Shown: positions 28,772 to 40,142 of the stretch, in pieces | How positions within the stretch are numbered: the stretch's first letter is position 1 | Layout of the letters: every line of letters begins with the position of its first letter | Source of the DNA: Ferribacterium limneticum | GTDB taxonomy: Bacteria > Pseudomonadota > Gammaproteobacteria > Burkholderiales > Rhodocyclaceae | Assembly: GCF_020510585.1 (NCBI RefSeq) | Contig: NZ_CP075190.1 | Coordinates: 2,478,001-2,542,000, forward strand | Length of the DNA: 64,000 nucleotides | Direction: 5' to 3' | Notes under the pieces: generated by a model | Seen by the model: the letters and a program-made list of their open reading frames with translations, nothing else | The model's database searches: none | What the model was told of the DNA's origin: nothing | Made by a program: the position numbers and the translations under genes

Positions 28772-29962
28772 GTGAATTCGCATCTCGCCCAACTCCAGCC
28801 CTACCCCTTCGAAAAGCTGCGCGCCCTGTTCGCCGGCGTCACGCCCAACCCGGAATACAAGGAGATCAAGCTCTCCATCGGCGAGCCGCAGCACGCCACG
28901 CCGGCCTTCATCATGGAAGCACTGGCCAACGGCCTGAAGGGCCTGGCCAACTATCCGACGACGCAGGGTGTCCCGGCGCTCCGTCAGGCCATCGCCGCCT
29001 GGTGCCAGCGCCGCTACGATCTGGCGCTCAATCCGGAAACCGAAATCCTGCCGGTCAACGGCTCGCGCGAAGCCCTTTTCTCCTTCGCACAAACCGTCGT
29101 TGATACCAGCCGTGGCCACGTGCCGCTCGTCGTCAGCCCGAACCCGTTCTACCAAATCTACGAAGGTGCCGCCTACCTGTCCGGCGCCGAGCCGCGTTTC
29201 CTGAACAACCTGCCCGACAACGATTTCGCCTTCGACTACGCCAGCCTGAGCGAAGACGAATGGGCCCGCGTCCAGCTCTTCTACGTCTGCTCGCCGGGCA
29301 ACCCGACCGGCAAGGTGCTGTCGCTCGACGACTGGAAAACCCTGTTCGCCCTCTCCGACAAGTACGGTTTCGTCATCGCCTCCGACGAGTGCTATTCCGA
29401 AATTTATTTCGACGAAGCCAACCCGCCCATCGGCGGCCTGCAGGCGGCCAAGCTGCTCGGTCGCTCGAACGAACGGCTGGTCATGTTCTCCAGCCTGTCC
29501 AAGCGCTCCAACGTGCCGGGCATGCGCTCCGGCTTCGTTGCCGGCGATGCGGCCATCCTCAAGAAATACCTGCTGTTCCGCACCTACCAGGGCTGCGCCA
29601 TGTCGCCGCCGGTGCAGACGGCTTCCATCGCCGCCTGGAACGACGAGGCGCATGTCCTCGACAACCGCAACCAGTACCGCGAAAAATTCGCCGCCTGCAC
29701 GCCGCTGATTGCCGAAGTGCTCGGCACCGGCATGCCGGACGCCAGCTTCTACCTGTGGGCGAAGACACCGATTGCCGACACCGAATTCGCCCGCGGCCTG
29801 CTCGAACACTATAATGTCGTGGTCCTGCCCGGCAGCTTCCTGGCGCGCGAAGTCCGCGGCGTCAATCCAGGGGCCAATTTCATTCGTATCGCGCTGGTCG
29901 CCTCACTCGACGAGTGTCTGGAAGCGACCCGGCGCATTCGCCAATTCGCACAACAACTGTAA
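28772..29962 (+). CDS. dapC: Succinyldiaminopimelate transaminase
   Basis: Aminotransferase in the succinylase branch of lysine/diaminopimelate synthesis. The 396-residue PLP enzyme begins with a GTG (MNSHLAQLQPYPFEKLRAL). Fold-type I motifs include KLSIGEPQHATP (about residues 33-44), YVCSPGNPTGKVLSLDDW (about 172-189), VIASDECYSEIYF (about 202-214) and the PLP lysine in FSSLSKRSNVPGMRSGF (about 240-256). GNPTG and the Lys fit the DapC/ArgD-like clade. It leads the operon dapC-dapD-pilU-dapE-prmB, spaced 15 nt before dapD. Confidence 0.93.
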   Translation: MNSHLAQLQPYPFEKLRALFAGVTPNPEYKEIKLSIGEPQHATPAFIMEALANGLKGLANYPTTQGVPALRQAIAAWCQRRYDLALNPETEILPVNGSREALFSFAQTVVDTSRGHVPLVVSPNPFYQIYEGAAYLSGAEPRFLNNLPDNDFAFDYASLSEDEWARVQLFYVCSPGNPTGKVLSLDDWKTLFALSDKYGFVIASDECYSEIYFDEANPPIGGLQAAKLLGRSNERLVMFSSLSKRSNVPGMRSGFVAGDAAILKKYLLFRTYQGCAMSPPVQTASIAAWNDEAHVLDNRNQYREKFAACTPLIAEVLGTGMPDASFYLWAKTPIADTEFARGLLEHYNVVVLPGSFLAREVRGVNPGANFIRIALVASLDECLEATRRIRQFAQQL

Positions 29963-29977
29963 ACAGAGAGAAAATCC

Positions 29978-30796
29978 ATGAGCCATCCCCTGCAAGCCAT
30001 CATCGAAGAACTCTGGGAACGCCGCACCGAGCTGTCCCCGCAATCACCGCCCGACACCATTGCCGCCATCAATCAGGTGGTCGGCATGCTCGACTCCGGC
30101 ACCCTGCGCGTTGCCGAGAAAATCAACGGTGACTGGGTCACCCACCAGTGGGCCAAGAAGGCCGTGCTCCTCTCCTTCCGCGTCCGCGACAACCGCGTTC
30201 AGGAATCGGGCGACGTTCGCTTCTACGACAAGGTCGATACCAAGTTCGAAGGCTGGAGTGAAGAGCAGTTCCGTCAGGGCGGCTTCCGCGTCGTGCCGGG
30301 CACCATCGTCCGCAAGGGTTCCTTCGTCGCCAAGAATGCCGTGCTCATGCCGTCGTTTGTGAACATCGGCGCCTACGTCGACGAAGCAACGATGGTCGAC
30401 ACCTGGGTTACCGTCGGCTCCTGCGCCCAGATCGGCAAGAACGTGCACCTCTCCGGCGGCGTCGGCATTGGCGGCGTCCTTGAGCCGCTGCAGGCCAACC
30501 CGACCATCATCGAAGACAACTGCTTCATCGGCGCTCGCTCCGAAGTCGTCGAAGGCGTCATCATCGGCGAGAACTCCGTGCTCTCCATGGGCGTCTATAT
30601 CGGCCAGAGCACGCCGATCTACGACCGCGAAACCGGCGAAGTCACCTACGGTCGCGTGCCGCCGGGTTCCGTCGTGATCAGCGGCACCTTGCCGAAGGCC
30701 AACGGCGCGTATAGTCTGTATGCCGCCATCATCGTCAAGAAGGTCGACGCGCAAACCCGCTCGAAGACCAGCATCAACGAACTGCTGCGCCCGTAA
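29978..30796 (+). CDS. dapD: Tetrahydrodipicolinate N-succinyltransferase
   Basis: Transfers succinyl from succinyl-CoA to tetrahydrodipicolinate in lysine synthesis. The 272-residue length is normal. The protein has the left-handed beta helix with hexapeptide repeats: [19 protein letters not shown] (about residues 107-125), [20 protein letters not shown] (about 128-147), [20 protein letters not shown] (about 148-167) and [19 protein letters not shown] (about 189-207). The C-terminus [20 protein letters not shown] is typical. AGAGAG precedes the ATG. It sits between dapC and pilU. Confidence 0.97.
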   Translation: MSHPLQAIIEELWERRTELSPQSPPDTIAAINQVVGMLDSGTLRVAEKINGDWVTHQWAKKAVLLSFRVRDNRVQESGDVRFYDKVDTKFEGWSEEQFRQGGFRVVPGTIVRKGSFVAKNAVLMPSFVNIGAYVDEATMVDTWVTVGSCAQIGKNVHLSGGVGIGGVLEPLQANPTIIEDNCFIGARSEVVEGVIIGENSVLSMGVYIGQSTPIYDRETGEVTYGRVPPGSVVISGTLPKANGAYSLYAAIIVKKVDAQTRSKTSINELLRP

Positions 30797-30823
30797 GCCC
30801 CACTACTCCACGAAGGTCTTGTC

Positions 30824-33144
<2,321 letters not shown>

Positions 33145-33187
33145 GTTCGGGCTAATAGCTCTAGCCCCTAACATCTAACAGCTAAAA

Positions 33188-34084
33188 ATGACCACTGCCG
33201 CCAAAACCGAACTGTTCACCGTTCGCGACTACATCCGTTATGCCGTCAGCCGTTTCAACGGCGCCCAGCTCTTCTTCGGCCACGGCAGCGACAACGCCTG
33301 GGACGAAGCGGTATATCTGACCCTGCACACGCTCAACCTGCCGCTCGACCGGCTGGAGCCTTTCCTCGACGCCCGCCTGCTGCCGCATGAGCGCGAACAG
33401 CTTCTCGACATCTACACGCGCCGCTGCCAGGACCGCCTGCCGGCCGCCTATCTGACCCACGAAGCCTGGCTCGGCGAACATCGTTTCTATGTTGACGACC
33501 GCGTCATCGTGCCGCGCTCCTTCATTGCCGAACTGCTCGACGAGCAACTCACGCCGTGGATCGACGATCCGTGGGCCATCGAATCGGCCCTCGACCTGTG
33601 CACCGGTTCCGGCTGCCTGGCCATCCTGAGCGCCCTCGCCTTCCCGAATGCCGAGGTCGCCGCCGTCGACCTCTCCGAAGATGCGCTTTCCGTCGCCGAG
33701 CGCAATGTCGCCGATTACCACCTGACCGACCGCGTCGAACTGATCCAGTCCGACGCCTTCACCAAGCTGGCCGGCCGCAAGTTCGACCTGATCATCTCGA
33801 ACCCGCCCTACGTCAATGCCGAATCGGTCGCCGCGCTGCCGCCGGAATACCTGCACGAGCCGGAACTGGCGCTCGGCTCGGGCGAAGATGGCCTCGATTT
33901 CACGCGCATCATCCTGCGCGAAGCGAAGAAGCACCTGAGCGAAAACGGCATCCTGATCGTCGAAATCGGCCACAACCGCGACGACCTCGAAGCCGCATAC
34001 CCGACGCTGCCCTTCACCTGGCTCGACACCGCCGCCGGCGACGAATTCGTCTTCCTGCTCCACGCCGCCGATTTACCGGATTGA
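33188..34084 (+). CDS. prmB: Ribosomal protein L3 glutamine methyltransferase
   Basis: Methylates a glutamine of ribosomal protein L3. The 298-residue protein has an all-helical N-terminal domain (TPxxYxx-like DYIRYAVSRFNG) and a Rossmann SAM domain with DLCTGSGCLAILSALAFPNA (about residues 135-154) and the catalytic NPPY motif in DLIISNPPYVNAES (about 198-211). The absence of the PrmC-type AxVDLI signature and the L3-type N-terminus favour PrmB over PrmC. It is preceded by a short AT-rich stretch with the inverted repeat GGGCTA ... TAGCCC (33149-33167). A spermidine synthase-like gene overlaps its end. Confidence 0.9.
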   Translation: MTTAAKTELFTVRDYIRYAVSRFNGAQLFFGHGSDNAWDEAVYLTLHTLNLPLDRLEPFLDARLLPHEREQLLDIYTRRCQDRLPAAYLTHEAWLGEHRFYVDDRVIVPRSFIAELLDEQLTPWIDDPWAIESALDLCTGSGCLAILSALAFPNAEVAAVDLSEDALSVAERNVADYHLTDRVELIQSDAFTKLAGRKFDLIISNPPYVNAESVAALPPEYLHEPELALGSGEDGLDFTRIILREAKKHLSENGILIVEIGHNRDDLEAAYPTLPFTWLDTAAGDEFVFLLHAADLPD

Positions 34085-34098
34085 ACCAGCTGTACGAA

Positions 34099-34950
34099 AT
34101 GCCCAGCCCGTTCGAAGTCGAAACGGGCACTGTGCTCATGCACGAACCGTCATGGGCGCGGGAAGGCGAACTACGCGCCCAGTTGCTCGACGAAAGCTAC
34201 CCCAAGCCTTTCGTCATCGACGATGGCAAATCGCGCTTTCTCTATTTTAACGTCCGCCTCATGCAGAGCGAAATGTCGCTCAAGGCGCCGCACGACCTGG
34301 CCATCCGCTACACGCAAAAAATGATGGCCTTCCTGCTCTTCCAGCCGCGCCCGAAACGCATCGTACTGATCGGCCTCGGCGGCGGCTCGCTGATCAAGTT
34401 CTGCTACCAGCGCATGCCCGGCACACAGCTGACAGCCGTCGAACTTGACCCCAACGTCATCGCCTTCCGCGACACCTTTCTCATGCCGCCCGACGATGAC
34501 CGCCTGCAGGTTTTGGAGGCCGACGGCGCCGAATTCCTCGCCAGCACCGAAAAAGGCATTGATGCCCTGCTCGTCGATGCCTTCGACAAGACCGGGTTCG
34601 CGCCCAGCCTGGCCAACCGCGAATTTTTCGACAACGCCTACGCCAAGCTCTCGGGCAACGGCGTGCTAGTCATCAATCTGGCCGGCGAAAAGGAAACCTA
34701 TGCCGGCCTGATCGGCGAGGCCATGCACGTTTTCGACGATCAGGTCATCGTGATTTCGGTGCCGGACGACGGCAACCACGTGCTCTACGCCTTCAAGGAA
34801 CGTCATTTCGAGCCGCGCTGGCGCTGGCTGCACAACTACGCCAAGGAATTGCGCGCCAAGTTCGGCCTCGACTTCCCGGCCTTCGTGCAAAAAATGGAAC
34901 GCTCGACCAAGCTCGGCCTGGCCCGCCGCGAGGCAATTCGGCGCCGCTAG
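34099..34950 (+). CDS. Spermidine synthase-like aminopropyltransferase or methyltransferase
   Basis: A 283-residue SAM-fold protein. It shows the polyamine synthase pattern: LIGLGGGSLIKFCYQRMPG (about residues 92-110), then VELDPNVIAFRDTFLMP (acidic ribose-binding end of strand 2), EADGAEFLASTEKGIDALLVDAFDK (about 140-164), and PSLANREFFDNAYAKLSGNGVLVINL. The residue pattern near the donor pocket differs from true SpeE, and the N-terminal beta-barrel is short, so it may act on another amine. A TTG at 34081 overlapping the prmB stop is an alternative start. It closes the dap operon. Confidence 0.8.
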   Translation: MPSPFEVETGTVLMHEPSWAREGELRAQLLDESYPKPFVIDDGKSRFLYFNVRLMQSEMSLKAPHDLAIRYTQKMMAFLLFQPRPKRIVLIGLGGGSLIKFCYQRMPGTQLTAVELDPNVIAFRDTFLMPPDDDRLQVLEADGAEFLASTEKGIDALLVDAFDKTGFAPSLANREFFDNAYAKLSGNGVLVINLAGEKETYAGLIGEAMHVFDDQVIVISVPDDGNHVLYAFKERHFEPRWRWLHNYAKELRAKFGLDFPAFVQKMERSTKLGLARREAIRRR

Positions 34951-34954
34951 GCCA

Positions 34955-35014
34955 CTTCCACGGTCAACCGGGCTTGCTACGGTCTACCGTAAAAAAGGGC
35001 CAAAATTGAAATGG
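34955..35014 (+). repeat. Dispersed repeat copy j: half copy fused to a full copy
   Basis: A left half CTTCCACGGTCAACCGGG (34955-34972) is joined directly to a full unit GCTACGGTCTACCGTAAAAA then GGGCCAAAATTGAAATGG (34975-35014). It lies between convergent speE-like and pepD genes. A duplication, slippage or insertion next to an older copy could explain it. Confidence 0.85.
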
Positions 35015-35040
35015 TTTTGGCCCGCCTCCCGAGGCGAGCA

Positions 35041-36495
35041 CTAGCGAATTTCCGTCAAAATACCCCGCAGCAAACGCCAGCACCGCTCGACCGAGGCAAT
35101 TTCAACCCGCTCGCCCGGCGCATGCGCCCCACGAATAGTCGGGCCGAAGGATACGATATCCATCCCCGGATACGTGTCTCCGATGATGCCGCACTCCAGC
35201 CCGGCGTGAATGACCTGAACCTTGGATTCCGCCGCAAAATCGCGCCGATAAACCGCCTGACACAACTTGAGCAATTCAGAAGCAGGATTCGGCGCCCAGC
35301 CCGGATAAAAACCGGTTTTCTCGGCCTGCGTTCCACTCAAAGCCCACAAACTGACAATTTCATCAGCCAGCGCCAGACTGCCGCTACCGATCAGTGAACG
35401 CACCATAAAGTTGCACGAGCCCCCATTCGGGTGCACATCGACCATGCCCAGATTGTTCGAAGTCTCGACCACACCTGGCACCTGCCGACTCATCCGGCGC
35501 ACGCCATGCGGCGCTGCATGCAGCGATCCAAGCCAGATTTCCTGCTCAGCCATCGCCATGACCTGCGTTGCCTCGGCCACCGTAACAGTGAGGTTCAAGC
35601 CCTCGTCGATCCCACGCAATTCCGCTCGCAAGCTGGTTTCCATCCCGGCCAGCCATCCCGCCAGGCGCCCGCCCCGACCGCCGGGCACGGCCACCGTCGC
35701 CACCGCCTCACGCGGCAAGGCATTGCGCGCCGAGCCGCCAACCAGATCGACCAGCCGAAGCGGTGTCACTGCCTCCAGCTCGCGCAAGACGCGAACCAGC
35801 AGTTTGATCGCGTTGCCCCGTTCCTCGTGGATATCGACGCCGGAATGACCGCCGCGCAGGCCACGCAATGCGATCCGGACAACCTCGAATCCACCCGGGA
35901 CGGGCTCTGCCACGCCACAGCGTTCAACATTGACGTCCAGCCCGCCAGCGCAGCCCAGATAAAACTCGCCCCATTCCTCGGTATCCAGATTGAGCATCAG
36001 CCGTCCCTGCAGAACACCAGCCTCCAGACCGCGCGCACCGCCCATGCCGGCCTCTTCATCAACGGTCAGCAATGCTTCAAGCGGCCCATGAACGAGACTG
36101 TCATCTTCAAGCGCCGCCAGAATCAACGCTACGCCAATCCCGTTATCGCCTCCCAGCGTCGTATTTTCGGCCACAAGCCAGCCATCGCTCAACTCCGGAA
36201 CAATCGGATCACGAGAGAAATCATGGCCGCTGTCCGCATTCTTCTGACAAACCATGTCGAGATGCGCCTGCAGTACGACACCCGACCGCCCCTCGCCGCC
36301 AGCGCTCGCCGGCTTGCGGATAATCAGATTGCCCGCGGCATCTACCGCCGCTGCCAAACCGCGCGCCAAGGCCCACTGCAGCAGGAAATCACGCAGCCCA
36401 GCCTCCGCCTTCGAAGCGCGCGGCATCGCGCACAGCGTTGCAAAATGGGCCCAGACGGTCGCAGGCTGAAGACCGGAAAACACCGAGTTAGTCAC
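35041..36495 (-). CDS. pepD: Aminoacyl-histidine dipeptidase (M20 family)
   Basis: Cytoplasmic zinc dipeptidase that breaks Xaa-His and other dipeptides. The 484-residue protein has the M20 signatures: LQAHLDMVCQKN (about residues 72-83), GGDNGIGVALILAALEDD (about 112-129) and TVDEEAGMGGARGLEAGVL (about 142-160), then LNLDTEEWGEFYLGCAGG. I place the start at the GTG at 36495 because GGAG precedes it and the longer frame is antisense tRNA-His. A terminator of the tRNA-His gene lies just upstream. It is convergent with the dap operon across repeat copy j. Confidence 0.92.
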   Translation of the reverse strand: MTNSVFSGLQPATVWAHFATLCAMPRASKAEAGLRDFLLQWALARGLAAAVDAAGNLIIRKPASAGGEGRSGVVLQAHLDMVCQKNADSGHDFSRDPIVPELSDGWLVAENTTLGGDNGIGVALILAALEDDSLVHGPLEALLTVDEEAGMGGARGLEAGVLQGRLMLNLDTEEWGEFYLGCAGGLDVNVERCGVAEPVPGGFEVVRIALRGLRGGHSGVDIHEERGNAIKLLVRVLRELEAVTPLRLVDLVGGSARNALPREAVATVAVPGGRGGRLAGWLAGMETSLRAELRGIDEGLNLTVTVAEATQVMAMAEQEIWLGSLHAAPHGVRRMSRQVPGVVETSNNLGMVDVHPNGGSCNFMVRSLIGSGSLALADEIVSLWALSGTQAEKTGFYPGWAPNPASELLKLCQAVYRRDFAAESKVQVIHAGLECGIIGDTYPGMDIVSFGPTIRGAHAPGERVEIASVERCWRLLRGILTEIR

Positions 36496-36515
36496 GTTGC
36501 AGAACTCCAAAAGTG

Positions 36516-36550
36516 AAAACCCCCGCAGACCTTGCGGTGTGCGGGGGTTA
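36516..36550 (-). terminator. Intrinsic terminator after tRNA-His
   Basis: On the minus strand, ACCCCCGCA-loop-TGCGGGGGT followed by TTTTC. It is placed right after the tRNA and 20 nt before pepD. Confidence 0.85.
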
Positions 36551-36555
36551 AATTC

Positions 36556-36632
36556 TGGGGCGACTGATGGGGCTCGAACCCACGACAACCGGAATCACAA
36601 TCCGGGACTCTACCAACTGAGCTACAGCCGCC
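36556..36632 (-). tRNA. tRNA-His (anticodon GTG)
   Basis: The minus strand reads G(-1) GCGGCTG ... CAGTCGC-C-CCA, with D arm TAGCTCAGTTGGTAGA, anticodon loop TTGTGAT, and T arm GTGGG-TTCGAGC-CCCAT. The acceptor stem pairs 7 bp with one G-T. The 3' CCA is encoded. The G before position 1 and the C73 are the tRNA-His identity marks. Confidence 0.97.
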
Positions 36633-36648
36633 GCTGAAGAAGGCGCGC

Positions 36649-36677
36649 ATTATACGAAGTACCAAACTGTCTGTCTA
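36649..36677 (-). promoter_or_regulatory. tRNA-His promoter
   Basis: Minus strand TAGACA (36677-36672), 17-nt spacer, TATAAT (36654-36649). A GC-rich discriminator GCGCGCC follows, as in stringently controlled stable-RNA promoters. Confidence 0.8.
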
Positions 36678-36796
36678 CAGGGAACGACGTCAATTCTGCG
36701 AAGACGGCCGCCACCGGGTAGAAGCATCCGGCAGCGAGCCTGCCGTGATATTATTGTCCGCTTTATTTTTCGGCTCCGAAGTCACAAGGAACTCTC

Positions 36797-38101
36797 ATGG
36801 AAGCAACTACTGCACAAGCTAACGAACTTGAACGCCGCATCGACCTCTCCATCGCCATTGCCGATGTTGAAAAGGTCATGGAACAGCGCCTGAAGCGCAT
36901 GGGCAAGAACATGAAGGTACCTGGCTTCCGTCCGGGCAAGGTTCCGTTCAGCATCGTCAAGCAGCAGCATGGCGACCAGGCTCGCCACGAAGTGCTGTCC
37001 GAGGAACTCGACCGCGTTTTCGGCGAAACCGTCACCGAAAAGAAGATGCGTGTCGCCGGGTACCCGCGCATTGAGCCGAAGACCACCGAAAGCACCACGC
37101 ACATCGAGTTCTCGGCCATTTTCGAGGTCTATCCGGAATTCACCCCGGGCGACCTGTCGACCGCAGAAGTCGAACGTCCGATTCTCGAAGTCAGCGCCGC
37201 TGAAGTCGACAAAACCCTCGACATCCTGCGCAAGCAACGTGTCTCCTATGAAGATGCCGACCGCGCTGCCGCCAAGGAAGACCGCGTCGTCATCGACTTC
37301 CTCGGCAAGAAGGAAGGCGTGCCCTTCCAGGGCGGCGAAGCAAAGGATTACCCGTTCGTTCTGGGTCAGGGCATGATGCTGCCCGATTTCGAAAATGCCG
37401 TTGAAGGCGCCAAGGCTGGCGAAACCAAGACTTTCGACCTGACCTTCCCGGCTGACTACCACGCCAAGGATCTGGCTGGTCAGACTGTTCAGTTCGACGT
37501 CACCGTCAAACAGGTACAAGCGCCGGTCCTGCCCGAACTCAATGCCGAATTCGCCACCAGCATGGGCATCGCCGATGGCGACGTGGCCAAGATGCGTGCC
37601 GAGATCGAAACCAACCTCAAGCGTGAAGTGAAGCGCCGCATAGAAGGCAAGCTCAAAGATCAGGTCATGGAAGCCCTGATCAAGGCCAACCCGATTTCGG
37701 TGCCGACCTCGCTGGTCGACATGGAAATCCAGCGCCTGATGCAGGCAGCCCGCCAGGACATGGAACAGCGTGGCATGAAGGTCAAGGACATGCCCATCCA
37801 GCCGGAATGGTTTGCCGACCAGGCAAAGCGTCGCGTCACACTTGGCCTGATCCTTGCTGAGGTTGTGAAAACGGAGAAGCTTCAGGCAACGCCGGAACAG
37901 GTTCGTACGATGGTCGAGGAAAACGCCCAAAGCTACGAGCACCCGGAAGAGGTCATCCGCTGGTATTACGCTCAACCGCAGCGCCTGCAGGAAGTTGAAG
38001 GCGTCGCCATCGAGAACAACGTGGTTGCGTGGGTCCTGGGCAAAGCCAAGGTCACCGACAAGACTGCAGTTTTTGATGAACTGATGGGTCAAAAGCAGTA
38101 A
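36797..38101 (+). CDS. tig: Trigger factor
   Basis: Ribosome-bound chaperone with peptidyl-prolyl isomerase activity that meets nascent chains. The 434-residue protein has the ribosome-binding signature [17 protein letters not shown] (about residues 44-60), a central FKBP-like PPIase domain (about 155-240; [20 protein letters not shown]) and a C-terminal helical cradle rich in Lys/Glu/Gln. AAGGA lies 7 nt before the ATG. It is followed by clpP, clpX and lon, the usual chaperone-protease block. No oddities. Confidence 0.97.
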   Translation: MEATTAQANELERRIDLSIAIADVEKVMEQRLKRMGKNMKVPGFRPGKVPFSIVKQQHGDQARHEVLSEELDRVFGETVTEKKMRVAGYPRIEPKTTESTTHIEFSAIFEVYPEFTPGDLSTAEVERPILEVSAAEVDKTLDILRKQRVSYEDADRAAAKEDRVVIDFLGKKEGVPFQGGEAKDYPFVLGQGMMLPDFENAVEGAKAGETKTFDLTFPADYHAKDLAGQTVQFDVTVKQVQAPVLPELNAEFATSMGIADGDVAKMRAEIETNLKREVKRRIEGKLKDQVMEALIKANPISVPTSLVDMEIQRLMQAARQDMEQRGMKVKDMPIQPEWFADQAKRRVTLGLILAEVVKTEKLQATPEQVRTMVEENAQSYEHPEEVIRWYYAQPQRLQEVEGVAIENNVVAWVLGKAKVTDKTAVFDELMGQKQ

Positions 38102-38168
38102 TCCGGACCTTGTTGTAAAAGCAACAATCGTCTTGAATGTAACGAAACGGCAACAGACAAGGGCTGAC

Positions 38169-38798
38169 ATGAATATCGACAACGCAAGCAATTGGGACCC
38201 ACAGGCACTCGGCATGGTCCCCATGGTGGTAGAGCAGAGCGGCCGCGGCGAACGCGCGTACGACATCTATTCGCGCCTCCTCAAAGAGCGCGTGATTTTT
38301 CTTGTCGGCCCAGTCAACGACATAACCGCCAATCTGGTCGTTGCCCAGTTGCTGTTCCTTGAAGCAGAGAATCCGGACAAGGACATCTATTTCTACATCA
38401 ACTCGCCGGGCGGTTCGGTGACGGCTGGCATGTCGATCTACGACACCATGCAGTTCATCAAGCCGGACGTGTCAACGCTGTGCATCGGTCAGGCCGCCTC
38501 GATGGGCGCCTTTCTGCTCAACGCCGGTGCCAAGGGCAAGCGTTTCGCCCTGCCCAATTCCCGCGTCATGATTCACCAGCCGCTGGGCGGCTTCCAGGGC
38601 CAGGCCTCGGATATCGCCATCCACGCCAAGGAAATCCTGTCGATTCGTGACCGCCTCAACCGGATCATGGCCGAACATAGCGGCCAGCCGCTGGAGCGCA
38701 TCGAAAAAGACACCGACCGCGACAATTTTCTTTCAGCCGTTGAAGCAGCTGAATATGGTTTGATCGACAAGGTATTGACCCGCCGCGACGCGGCTTGA
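38169..38798 (+). CDS. clpP: ATP-dependent Clp protease proteolytic subunit
   Basis: Serine protease chamber of ClpXP/ClpAP. The 209-residue protein has the Ser nucleophile in [16 protein letters not shown] (about residues 108-123), the His in [10 protein letters not shown] (about 133-142) and the Asp region [10 protein letters not shown] (about 182-191). AAGGG supports the chosen ATG; an ATG 36 nt upstream lacks a site. tig lies 67 nt upstream and clpX 14 nt downstream. Confidence 0.97.
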   Translation: MNIDNASNWDPQALGMVPMVVEQSGRGERAYDIYSRLLKERVIFLVGPVNDITANLVVAQLLFLEAENPDKDIYFYINSPGGSVTAGMSIYDTMQFIKPDVSTLCIGQAASMGAFLLNAGAKGKRFALPNSRVMIHQPLGGFQGQASDIAIHAKEILSIRDRLNRIMAEHSGQPLERIEKDTDRDNFLSAVEAAEYGLIDKVLTRRDAA

Positions 38799-38812
38799 AC
38801 GGAGAGCTACAG

Positions 38813-40075
38813 ATGACCAAAGGGACCCCGGAAAAACTGCTCTACTGCTCCTTCTGCGGCAAGAGCCAGCACGAAGTCAAAAAGCTTATCGCCGGCCCGT
38901 CGGTGTTCATCTGTGACGAGTGCATTGCACTCTGCAACGACATCATCCGCGACGAGTTGCCCGAAGAAGCAGCCAAGGCCGGTCGCTCAGACCTGCCGAC
39001 GCCGCGCGAAATCAGCTCTATCCTCGACCAGTATGTGATCGGCCAGGAAGTCGCCAAGCGTATTCTTGCCGTGGCGGTCTACAACCATTACAAGCGTTTG
39101 CGCCATAGCGCCAAGAACGCTGGTGAGGTTGAACTGTCGAAGAGCAACATCCTGCTCATCGGCCCGACCGGCTCGGGCAAGACCCTGCTGGCCCAGACGC
39201 TGGCTCGCCTGCTCAATGTTCCCTTCGTCATGGCCGATGCGACGACACTTACCGAAGCCGGCTATGTTGGCGAGGACGTCGAGAACATCATCCAGAAATT
39301 GCTGCAAAAATGCGACTACGACGTCGAGAAGGCCCAACAGGGCATCGTCTATATCGACGAAATCGACAAGATTTCGCGCAAATCCGACAACCCGTCGATC
39401 ACCCGCGATGTTTCCGGTGAAGGCGTGCAACAGGCGCTCCTCAAGCTGATCGAAGGCACCACTGCGTCGATCCCGCCGCAAGGTGGTCGCAAGCATCCGA
39501 ACCAGGACTTCGTCCAGGTCGATACCACCAATATCCTCTTTATCTGCGGCGGCGCCTTCGCTGGCTTGGAAAAAGTCATCCAGAAACGCTCAGAAAAGGG
39601 CGGCATCGGCTTCGGCGCCGAGGTCAAGAGCAAGGATGACGGCAGGGCAGTCGGCAAGATCCTGCTTGAAACAGAACCCGAAGATCTCATCAAGTTCGGC
39701 CTTATCCCCGAACTGATCGGCCGCCTGCCGGTGGTTGCCACTCTTCAGGAACTGGAAGAGGACGCCCTCGTCCAGATTCTGACCGAACCGAAGAACGCGC
39801 TGGTCAAACAGTACCAGAAGCTGTTCAACATGGAAGATGTCGAACTGGAGATTCGTCCGGGCGCACTTGCCGCCATCGCCAAAAAGGCGCTGGAACGTAA
39901 AACCGGGGCGCGCGGCCTGCGTTCGATCATGGAGCACGCTCTCCTCGATACGATGTACGAACTCCCGGGCATGGAAAATGTCGAAAAGGTGGTGATCGAT
40001 GAAAACATGATCACTGGCGACACTCCGCCCCTGCTCATTTACGCCGATCAGCCAAAGGTTTCCGGCTCCAACTGA
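38813..40075 (+). CDS. clpX: ATP-dependent Clp protease ATP-binding subunit ClpX
   Basis: AAA+ unfoldase that feeds ClpP. The 420-residue protein starts with the zinc finger YCSFCGKSQ ... [10 protein letters not shown] (about residues 11-38), Walker [16 protein letters not shown] (about 115-129), [14 protein letters not shown] (pore region, about 147-160), Walker [16 protein letters not shown] (about 176-190) and an arginine-finger region with [10 protein letters not shown] start at the second ATG of the frame, after GGAG. A sigma-32-like promoter for lon lies in the 67-nt gap downstream. Confidence 0.97.
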   Translation: MTKGTPEKLLYCSFCGKSQHEVKKLIAGPSVFICDECIALCNDIIRDELPEEAAKAGRSDLPTPREISSILDQYVIGQEVAKRILAVAVYNHYKRLRHSAKNAGEVELSKSNILLIGPTGSGKTLLAQTLARLLNVPFVMADATTLTEAGYVGEDVENIIQKLLQKCDYDVEKAQQGIVYIDEIDKISRKSDNPSITRDVSGEGVQQALLKLIEGTTASIPPQGGRKHPNQDFVQVDTTNILFICGGAFAGLEKVIQKRSEKGGIGFGAEVKSKDDGRAVGKILLETEPEDLIKFGLIPELIGRLPVVATLQELEEDALVQILTEPKNALVKQYQKLFNMEDVELEIRPGALAAIAKKALERKTGARGLRSIMEHALLDTMYELPGMENVEKVVIDENMITGDTPPLLIYADQPKVSGSN

Positions 40076-40082
40076 GCCGGGT

Positions 40083-40107
40083 CTTGAATTGCGGTTCCCC
40101 GCCCCCA
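40083..40107 (+). promoter_or_regulatory. Possible heat-shock (sigma-32) promoter of lon
   Basis: CTTGAAT (40083-40089), 13-nt spacer and CCCCACGTA (40103-40111), close to CTTGAAA-N13-CCCCATNT. Lon is a known heat-shock gene. The hairpin GCCCCC-ACGTA-GGGGGC (40101-40117) overlaps the -10 end. Confidence 0.55.
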
Positions 40108-40142
40108 CGTAGGGGGCACATACCTATTTCAAAGGCATCGTA

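Larger units (their letters stand above)
36496..36796. other. Gap between pepD and tig
   Basis: Besides tRNA-His, its terminator and its promoter, the AT-richer stretch at about 36740-36775 probably holds the tig promoter, but no element is clear. AAGGA lies before the tig ATG. Confidence 0.6.

Noticed and set aside
36496..36588. Long pepD extension through tRNA-His
   Set aside because: It reads the antisense of the tRNA terminator; the GTG with GGAG is the better start.
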